Of a stretch of DNA of 12,137 nt, positions 1 to 5,125 are shown in pieces (position 1 is the first letter of the stretch; each line of letters starts with the position of its first letter). A model generated the notes under the pieces. It ran no database searches and was not told where the DNA came from. It saw only the letters and a program-made list of their open reading frames with translations. The stretch is from Gammaproteobacteria bacterium (GTDB lineage: Bacteria; Pseudomonadota; Gammaproteobacteria; GRL18): contig JAGLFC010000055.1 of the NCBI GenBank assembly GCA_023144715.1, positions 1 through 12,137 on the forward strand. The letters run 5' to 3'. A program made the translations under genes and the position numbers.

Positions 1-1
1 A

Positions 2-80
2 AGTGTGCATAACATCTTAAAGCACCTACTGTTGGTGAAAAAGGGGGAGGTGAAAAAAAAGCAATAAACGGATGCACACT
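2..80. repeat. 9-bp inverted repeat flanking a 61-bp purine-rich segment
   Basis: AGTGTGCAT at 2-10 is perfectly inverted as ATGCACACT at 72-80. Between them lies a segment with two copies of GGTGAAAAA (34-42 and 50-58) around a G-run, and a small CACC/GGTG stem near 33-38. The block sits immediately past the stop codon of the minus-strand sugar transferase gene. It could be a long-range hairpin in that gene's 3' UTR, a MITE-like relic or chance. The left flank is outside the window, so target-site duplications cannot be judged. No adequate stem precedes the T-run read on the minus strand, so I do not call it a terminator. Confidence 0.4.
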
Positions 81-82
81 AA

Positions 83-1492
83 TTAATAAGCATTTTTATT
101 TATAAATCCCTTAAATACGGGTAGGAAAATAATTTTAAAATCCCAAATAAGAGACCAGTTGCGTATGTAATATAAATCATATTCAATACGCTTTGCCATT
201 TGCTCTAAATATTTGGTTTCACCTCGATAGCCATTGATTTGTGCCCAACCAGTAATACCTGGTTTTACAAGATGTCTCAACATATAGCTATTAATGAGTT
301 TACGATATTCTTCATTATGAGCAACCGCATGAGGTCTAGGTCCTACAATAGACATGCTGCCATTTAATACATTAAAAAATTGTGGTAATTCATCTAAGGA
401 TGTTTTTCTTAAAAATGCACCCAATTTTGTCACTCGATTATCATTTTTTTGTGCCTGTTTAATAATCGCACCATCGTCACAGACCTTCATGCTACGAAAT
501 TTATAGATAATTAATTCTTCACCATTAATACCATAGCGTTTTTGCTTAAAAATAATGGGACCGTGAGAACTGAGTTTTATACTAATAGCAATGATTAACA
601 TCGGTATACTAATCAACAATAAAATAATACTGGCAGGGCTAATGTCTTCGAGTCGTTTAAGTAAGCTTCCCACACCATAAAAGGGAGTATCGTGAAGGCT
701 TAAAGCCTGATAATCGCCAATATCATGCCACCGAGCATGAGCAATATTGTAACCAAAAAAATTAGGTATAATATGCACAGCAACTGTAGAATCGCGTAAT
801 TTATTGAGTAGGACTGTGATACGTTTTTCTGCTTCAAAGGGTAGGGTAATATAAATAATATCAATTTTATTTTCTTTTGCACTGATGATAGCATCATGAA
901 ATGTACCTAAAATAGGAATATCGATTGTTTCTTCTGTTCTTCCTTTTGTCTTTTTTCGATCATCATAAAAGCCAATAATTTGACACCCTAACGACATATC
1001 ATTGCTAATACTTTTTGCTACCTCATTACCCACTTTGTTGGCACCAAGAATAGCGACTTTTTTTAAATTTAAACGAGTGTGATTTTTAGCAAATTTTAAT
1101 AATACTTGACAAGCGATAAATCGCCAAAATAAAAGTGTACTAGGCATTAAAAAAAACCATAAAGTAACAGTTACTCTAGAGTAGGTTGCAGTCGTTTTTG
1201 TTAAATAAGCAAATAGGAGCAAGAGTGCAAATGTGAGGCAGGAAGAAAATAAAATTAATTCTGTATGTTGCTGTATGACTCTGCCTGGCTCAATTTGATT
1301 AATATGAGTCGCTTTAGATATTAATGTATAACATATTATAGCAATAATGGCAGCAGAAAAATAAGGGGTGCTAAAGCTAATACCATAAATAATAATTGAT
1401 AAAGATAAAGATAAAGCAATGCTTATAATATCAAAAAAAAAGAACAAAGGTTCTGTTAATTGATGACGATGATTAAATTTTTTAATAAACAA
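83..1492 (-). CDS. wcaJ: Undecaprenyl-phosphate glucose phosphotransferase (WcaJ/GumD type), initiates EPS synthesis
   Basis: Polyprenyl-phosphate hexose-1-phosphate transferase of the inner membrane. The family moves a sugar phosphate, usually glucose-1-P from UDP-glucose, onto undecaprenyl phosphate as the first step of EPS or colanic acid synthesis. The 469-residue length is normal for the long family. Four N-terminal membrane segments (about 17-40, 43-60, 78-97, 107-130) are followed by a nucleotide-binding-like CoA-binding domain starting with VAILGANKVG (146-155). A further hydrophobic segment follows at about 286-306. The catalytic C-terminal domain contains KFRSM (331-335), the acidic pair in TSLDELPQ (D367/E368), VGPRPH (383-388) and KPGITGWAQINGYRGET (410-426). 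These signatures resemble glucose-type WcaJ/GumD, but specificity is inferred. The start is TTG at 1492, chosen because AGAAGG lies 8 nt upstream and an in-frame stop lies just before that. It is divergent from the export operon. Confidence 0.93.
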   Translation of the reverse strand: MFIKKFNHRHQLTEPLFFFFDIISIALSLSLSIIIYGISFSTPYFSAAIIAIICYTLISKATHINQIEPGRVIQQHTELILFSSCLTFALLLLFAYLTKTTATYSRVTVTLWFFLMPSTLLFWRFIACQVLLKFAKNHTRLNLKKVAILGANKVGNEVAKSISNDMSLGCQIIGFYDDRKKTKGRTEETIDIPILGTFHDAIISAKENKIDIIYITLPFEAEKRITVLLNKLRDSTVAVHIIPNFFGYNIAHARWHDIGDYQALSLHDTPFYGVGSLLKRLEDISPASIILLLISIPMLIIAISIKLSSHGPIIFKQKRYGINGEELIIYKFRSMKVCDDGAIIKQAQKNDNRVTKLGAFLRKTSLDELPQFFNVLNGSMSIVGPRPHAVAHNEEYRKLINSYMLRHLVKPGITGWAQINGYRGETKYLEQMAKRIEYDLYYIRNWSLIWDFKIIFLPVFKGFINKNAY

Positions 1493-1513
1493 AGTAAAAA
1501 CCTTCTAAAATAG

Positions 1514-1522
1514 ACTATAGCA
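1514..1522 (-). promoter_or_regulatory. Extended -10 promoter candidate for the sugar transferase gene
   Basis: Read on the minus strand this is TGCTATAGT, a TGn plus TATAAT-like extended -10. It predicts a transcript beginning near 1507, just upstream of the AGAAGG ribosome binding site (1506-1501), so the 5' leader would be only about 15 nt. No good -35 is visible at 16-18 bp upstream, which is tolerable for an extended -10. The same TGCTATA core occurs in the minus-strand promoter candidate at 10613-10621. Confidence 0.45.
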
Positions 1523-1562
1523 TTGAACATCATTGGAAAAATAATATTGTATTATAAATTTA

Positions 1563-1598
1563 TGATAAAAAAATACTTTTTATCACAATTATCACAAT
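1563..1598. repeat. Small hairpin plus tandem 9-bp repeat, possible operator
   Basis: TGATAAAAA (1563-1571) is inverted as TTTTTATCA (1577-1585) around a 5-nt loop. Overlapping its right arm, TATCACAAT is repeated head to tail at 1581-1589 and 1590-1598. The site lies about 45 bp upstream of the transferase gene's -10, where an activator or repressor could bind. In DNA this AT-rich, short matches of this kind can arise by chance. Confidence 0.35.
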
Positions 1599-1726
1599 TT
1601 TATTATGTTATATTGTATTGACTTATGTAAAATCAAGGTAATTATTATCCATGTTAGAATTCTTTTAAAAATATTTTATAACATACTGGACTATAAATAA
1701 ATATTGTAATATCATGTTCTCTGTAA

Positions 1727-1761
1727 TTGCTATAAAACAACAAGATGCTATAAAACAACAA
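1727..1761 (+). promoter_or_regulatory. Duplicated extended -10-like element, candidate promoter of the EPS export operon
   Basis: A 16-bp unit, TGCTATAAAACAACAA, occurs twice with an 18-bp period (1728-1743 and 1746-1761). Each copy contains TGCTATAAA, which fits an extended -10 (TGn-TATAAA). For the second copy (-10 at 1749-1754), TTGCTA at 1727-1732 would serve as a -35 with a 16-nt spacer. Transcription would begin near 1761, giving a leader of about 105 nt that includes the large inverted repeat at 1785-1832. The promoter role is inferred from motif match only. Confidence 0.45.
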
Positions 1762-1784
1762 AATATAAATATATTAGGTAATAA

Positions 1785-1832
1785 TCTTTCTTTAATTATT
1801 ATTTAATAGAGTAAATAATAATTAAAGAAAGA
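1785..1832. repeat. Perfect 21-bp inverted repeat with 6-nt loop in the EPS operon leader
   Basis: The arms 1785-1805 and 1812-1832 are exact reverse complements around the loop ATAGAG. The arm begins TCTTTCTTTAATTATT. Neither side is followed by a run of T on the strand that would be transcribed, so it is not a standard intrinsic terminator. It ends 20 bp before the ribosome binding site of the beta-barrel gene. It could act as an RNA hairpin that protects the mRNA or gates translation, as a long operator, or as an antitermination site. The structure is seen directly; its function is unknown. Confidence 0.75.
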
Positions 1833-1866
1833 GATCTAGAGATAATCAATTTAGGGAGTTGGCTAG

Positions 1867-3078
1867 ATGAAAAGAGCTACGTACAAAAAAATAATTGTTT
1901 GGGGTGGTATATCCACTTTATTAGGTACATTATCATCGGCTTATGCAGGAGATGATACATTTTATTATCCTCTGGGTTTTGGCGTGACTGCTTCTCCATC
2001 TATTGATGTTTCTACTAGACACGATGATAATATTTGGTTACAAGATAATAATAATGTTGAGAGTTCATGGATAACAGAAATCGCACCTTCAGTGACTCTC
2101 ATGGCTAATGATGGACCTAATCAGTATTCTGCTCAGTACACCATGAAAGCAGGTCGTTATCATAGTTCTCGTAATGATGATTATGTGGATCATCTATTTA
2201 ATATGAATAGCCATAATGAATTTAATTATCGTAATCAGTTAAATCTAGAATTTGATTATCTACATTTACATGAACAGCGTGGTACAGGACTGTCTGATCA
2301 CACAGGCTATGTAAGAAATAGCCCAGATGAATATAATGATATGCTCATTGGCGGTAATTATATTTATGGTGGTGGTGAATCTGCTGGACGCATTAAAGTA
2401 GAAGCGTCTCACTTTGAACGAGATTATAGTAATCATCGTGATTACACGCGTTATTTTGATAGAGATGAAGATAAAATTGGTAGTACTTTTTATTATCGCA
2501 TTATGCCTAAAACTTCATTATTATTTGAAGCAGAGTATAAAGATATTAACTATGATAATAGCCCTACTTATGTTGACAAAGTCGATGGTGATGAACAAAC
2601 CTATCAAGTAGGTGTCACTTGGGAAGCCACAGCAAAAACAACAGGTACAGCACAAATTGGTCAGACCTATAAGAATTTTGATAAGTCAGCTTATAAAGAT
2701 AAGAACTTTACAAGTTGGGCATTAATTCTTGGTTGGGCACCTCTTAGTTATTCACTCATTGATGTATCCTCATCACGTTACCCTGTAGAAACAAATGGTA
2801 ATGGTTCTTTTATTGAAAATACTGAATATATGGCTGCGTGGTCACATGCTTGGACAGACAAAGTTCATAGTAGAGTCAGTAGTCGATTTGTTAAGCAGGA
2901 TTATCAAGATTCACATCGTGACGATGATATTGTTGACTTTGGTGTGGGTGCAGATTATAACTTCCGTCGTGGTATACAATTTAGTGTTGATTATGATTAT
3001 AGTAACCGAGATTCTAATCAAAGAAATTCAGATTATAATGATAATGTATTTATGTTATCAGTCAAAATGGGGATATAA
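1867..3078 (+). CDS. Outer-membrane beta-barrel protein of the EPS export operon (BBP2/EpsL-like)
   Basis: Predicted secreted outer-membrane barrel of 403 residues. A signal peptide with a Lys/Arg-rich start and hydrophobic core ends at AYA (25-27), leaving about 376 residues, enough for a barrel of roughly 16-18 strands. The mature part shows alternating polar/aromatic strand patterns (for example QLNLEFDYLHLH and GIQFSVDYDYS) separated by turns rich in Asp, Asn, Tyr and Arg, and no alpha-helical membrane segments. This matches the beta-barrel porin 2 / EpsL-like proteins encoded in EPS operons; the family name is from recall, not a search. The start is supported by AGGGAG 8 nt upstream. The stop overlaps the next start by one base (TAATG), indicating translational coupling to the OPX gene. 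Its likely role is the outer-membrane exit pore for the polymer. Confidence 0.8.
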   Translation: MKRATYKKIIVWGGISTLLGTLSSAYAGDDTFYYPLGFGVTASPSIDVSTRHDDNIWLQDNNNVESSWITEIAPSVTLMANDGPNQYSAQYTMKAGRYHSSRNDDYVDHLFNMNSHNEFNYRNQLNLEFDYLHLHEQRGTGLSDHTGYVRNSPDEYNDMLIGGNYIYGGGESAGRIKVEASHFERDYSNHRDYTRYFDRDEDKIGSTFYYRIMPKTSLLFEAEYKDINYDNSPTYVDKVDGDEQTYQVGVTWEATAKTTGTAQIGQTYKNFDKSAYKDKNFTSWALILGWAPLSYSLIDVSSSRYPVETNGNGSFIENTEYMAAWSHAWTDKVHSRVSSRFVKQDYQDSHRDDDIVDFGVGADYNFRRGIQFSVDYDYSNRDSNQRNSDYNDNVFMLSVKMGI

Positions 3079-3629
3079 TGCTTAGAACAAGGAAAAATTG
3101 TTTCAAATTTTATACGGTATGGAGTGTCGCTTTAATCGGTCTTGTTTTTAATTTTTTTACTTTTGCTGCTGAAAGTAATTATCGTTTGAGTGCTGGAGAT
3201 AAAATAAACATTATTGTTTATGGTGAAACTGATCTGAGTATGAAAACAACTTTAGGGGGTTCAGGCGTTATTAATTATCCTTTTCTTGGTGAAGTTGCTG
3301 TAAAAAACATGACTATAAAGGAGTTGGAACAATATATTCGTCAAAAACTGAATGGAGATTTTTTAGTGAATCCCAATGTTCATGTATCTATTGATGAATA
3401 TCGTCCTTTTTTTATTAATGGACAAGTTGAAAATCCCGGTGGTTATCCTTACCAATCAGGTTTGACAATACAAAGAGCAGTGTCTCTTGGAGGAGGATTT
3501 ACTGAGAGAGCCTCCAAAAAAAATGTATTTATTGTACATGAAAATCAACCAGAAAAACGTGTTCGTGCAACACAGCACATGAGAGTAAATCCTGGTGATA
3601 TTATTACTGTAGAAGAAAGCTTCTTTTAA
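3078..3629 (+). CDS. Minimal polysaccharide export (OPX, Wza-like) protein with one SLBB domain
   Basis: Periplasmic polysaccharide export protein, 183 residues. An N-terminal hydrophobic segment (about 12-31, ending FTFAA) looks like a signal peptide. No lipobox cysteine is present; the only cysteine is C8, ahead of the hydrophobic core. The poly-export domain follows (about 35-106, starting YRLSAGDKINIIVYGE), then one SLBB-type domain (about 111-160, with GQVENPGGYPYQSG). The chain stops soon after PGDIITVEESFF. E. coli Wza is about twice as long, with more SLBB-type domains, a lipid anchor and a C-terminal helix that crosses the outer membrane. All of those are missing here, with no sign of frameshift. 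The one-base overlap with the upstream barrel gene suggests the two products work together. Confidence 0.9.
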   Translation: MLRTRKNCFKFYTVWSVALIGLVFNFFTFAAESNYRLSAGDKINIIVYGETDLSMKTTLGGSGVINYPFLGEVAVKNMTIKELEQYIRQKLNGDFLVNPNVHVSIDEYRPFFINGQVENPGGYPYQSGLTIQRAVSLGGGFTERASKKNVFIVHENQPEKRVRATQHMRVNPGDIITVEESFF

Positions 3630-3645
3630 AGACTATTAAGTTATA

Positions 3646-4305
3646 TTGAAAAAAATTATTATACTTATCCTAACTGCCCTCCTATCATTTTTTAGCTATC
3701 AAGCAATAAATAGAGGGCTTTCATTTATTCAATTAAATAATACTCAGTATTATTTATTGAATAATATAAAAAAAGGAATAAAAAAAGAAGAATCTATAAA
3801 AAAAATAAAAATTGCACTTGACTATGCAAAAAAACAGGACCCTAATAATCCTCAATATTATGCACTGTTAGCAGATTCAAATGTATGGCAGAATTTTTAT
3901 GACAAAAATTCATCATCAAGTCTTTTAAAGCAAGCAAAAATAAATTATCAGGAGGGACTTAAAATATATCCTAATAATCCTCATTTTTGGAAAGGATTAG
4001 CAAAAATTAATCATGATTATTTAACTCTGGACTTTTCTCTTATTGCAATGGATCAAGCCGTTTATTATGCTCATTCCAATGGTGTGATTATGCGAGAGGC
4101 TATGTTATGGAAAATTTCTCATTGGCAAGCTCTTAATCAGGAACAAAAACAGATAGCAATTGCTCAAATTAAACAATTTGTGCATATTAAGGAAGCTCGT
4201 CGCTCTATTCATGAAGTTAAGCAATTACTCAAAAAAACAGGTTATAGAAATAGTATCTGTAGTAGACTGCCTCGAACACAAGAATTTAAAGGACTTTGTT
4301 ATTAA
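3646..4305 (+). CDS. Membrane-anchored periplasmic TPR-like protein of the EPS operon
   Basis: A 219-residue protein with an N-terminal hydrophobic anchor (about 3-19), then a Lys-rich helical domain predicted to be periplasmic. TPR-like helix pairs are recognisable around 55-80 (ALDYAKKQDPNNPQYYALL) and 94-122 (AKINYQEGLKIYPNNP). Two cysteines near the end (C205, C218) could form a disulfide. The start is TTG at 3646: an in-frame stop lies 9 bases upstream and no ATG is near the N-terminus, so TTG best preserves the membrane anchor. The ribosome binding site is weak, so coupling to the OPX gene 16 bp upstream is likely. Position between OPX and kinase genes resembles VpsP-type proteins of Vibrio EPS loci, but I cannot confirm homology. 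It may be a scaffold for the export machine. Confidence 0.75.
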   Translation: MKKIIILILTALLSFFSYQAINRGLSFIQLNNTQYYLLNNIKKGIKKEESIKKIKIALDYAKKQDPNNPQYYALLADSNVWQNFYDKNSSSSLLKQAKINYQEGLKIYPNNPHFWKGLAKINHDYLTLDFSLIAMDQAVYYAHSNGVIMREAMLWKISHWQALNQEQKQIAIAQIKQFVHIKEARRSIHEVKQLLKKTGYRNSICSRLPRTQEFKGLCY

Positions 4306-4308
4306 AAT

Positions 4309-5040
4309 ATGGATACATTTGTTGATATTCACAGTCATCTTCTCCCCGGTATTGATGATGGTGCAAAAAATTTAGGAGATGCTATTGAATTAGCACAATA
4401 TGCAGTTAATAGTGGTATATCACATTCTGTATTAACACCGCATATTCATCTAGGTCGGTATGATAATGATCATGAAACCATTCATGAAGCCTTTATACAG
4501 CTTAAAAATGAGTTAATAAAGCAAAAAATACCTTTAAAAATTGCCTATGCTGCTGAAGTGCATATTAGTCCAGATATTATGCCTTTATTGAAAGACAACA
4601 AAATACCTTTTTTAGGACGCTATAAAGATCAAAATATTATGTTATTAGAATTTCCACATAGCCATATAATACCTGGCACTGATAACCTTATACGTTGGTT
4701 ATTTAAACACAATATAAGACCTATTATTGTTCACCCAGAAAGAAATAAAGAACTACAGGCGGATATTTCAAAAATAAAACCCTTTCTCAAAATGGGCTGT
4801 TTACTGCAGATAACAGCGGGTTCTTTGATTGGTAAATTTGGCCCTAAATGTGAACAAATTTCTCGCTTTCTTATTGAAAATAAATACGCTTATTTTGTGG
4901 CAACAGATGCCCATAATATAAAAAATCGTCCACCAGAATTAGCGGATGTGAATCACTATCTTGTGGCAACAATGGGTAAAGAAGAAGCTAAAAAACTTCT
5001 TTACTTCAATCCTTGGAATATTGTAAAACATAAATTTTAA
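4309..5040 (+). CDS. PHP-family tyrosine-protein phosphatase (CpsB/YwqE/Wzh type)
   Basis: Metal-dependent phosphotyrosine phosphatase that would dephosphorylate the Wzc-like kinase encoded next. It is 243 residues, normal for the family. PHP metal-site motifs appear in order: DIHSHLLPGIDDGA (H8, H10, D16), TPH (H45), the glutamate in AAEVH (E83), LLEFPHSH (E114), VHPER (H142) and ATDAHN (D200, H202). This set matches the trinuclear metal centre of streptococcal CpsB. The gene starts 3 bp after the preceding stop and has no clear ribosome binding site at proper distance, suggesting translational coupling. E. coli-type capsule loci use an unrelated low-molecular-weight phosphatase (Wzb); the PHP type was first described in Firmicutes but also occurs in proteobacterial EPS loci. 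Confidence 0.92.
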   Translation: MDTFVDIHSHLLPGIDDGAKNLGDAIELAQYAVNSGISHSVLTPHIHLGRYDNDHETIHEAFIQLKNELIKQKIPLKIAYAAEVHISPDIMPLLKDNKIPFLGRYKDQNIMLLEFPHSHIIPGTDNLIRWLFKHNIRPIIVHPERNKELQADISKIKPFLKMGCLLQITAGSLIGKFGPKCEQISRFLIENKYAYFVATDAHNIKNRPPELADVNHYLVATMGKEEAKKLLYFNPWNIVKHKF

Positions 5041-5125
5041 ATGATTTTATCTCTTGGTATACAATTATTTACTATTCATTAAAATATCCCTTTAAACCTT
5101 AATTATAAATAATATAACGGTAACT

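Larger units (their letters stand above)
1493..1866. other. 374-bp divergent intergenic control region of the EPS locus
   Basis: This is the only gene-free stretch above 300 bases. It is very AT-rich and I see no convincing ORF or RNA gene in it. It holds, from left to right: an extended -10 for the minus-strand transferase gene (1514-1522); a small hairpin (1563-1585) running into a tandem 9-bp repeat (1581-1598); a possible weak plus-strand promoter (TTGACT at 1618-1623 with TATTAT at 1643-1648, a poor 19-nt spacing); a duplicated 16-bp element containing TGCTATAAA (1728-1761); a perfect 21-bp inverted repeat (1785-1832); and the ribosome binding site of the beta-barrel gene (1853-1858). 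Confidence 0.7.

Noticed and set aside
53..60. T8 run (minus strand) as an intrinsic terminator of the transferase gene
   Set aside because: No adequate stem directly precedes the T-run; the only inverted pair spans 79 bp and encloses the run.
1..82. Integron attC site or retron-type flanking repeats
   Set aside because: The arms do not match attC core-site consensus, no integrase or reverse transcriptase is in the window, and the arms are only 9 bp.
700..897. 65-codon minus-strand ORF inside the transferase gene
   Set aside because: It lies in another frame of a clearly conserved gene and its translation is low-complexity hydrophobic without a recognisable domain.
1728..1761. CRISPR array
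   Set aside because: Only two 16-bp copies separated by 2 bp, with no spacers of normal length and no cas genes.
1785..1832. Large inverted repeat as a rho-independent terminator
   Set aside because: The stem is almost all A-T and no T-run follows it in either direction.
2414..3085. Two plus-strand ORFs (2414-2611, 2795-3085) inside the barrel gene
   Set aside because: Ile/Val/Met-rich translations come from GAT/AAT/TAT-rich codons read out of frame; the barrel frame has a signal peptide and a good ribosome binding site.
3078..3629. OPX gene as a frameshifted or truncated Wza
   Set aside because: The chain closes properly after the SLBB domain, the next gene starts 16 bp on in its own right, and no Wza-like coding continues in another frame.
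4160..4375. 71-codon ORF bridging the TPR and phosphatase genes
   Set aside because: It overlaps both genes out of frame and reads across the conserved PHP N-terminal motif.
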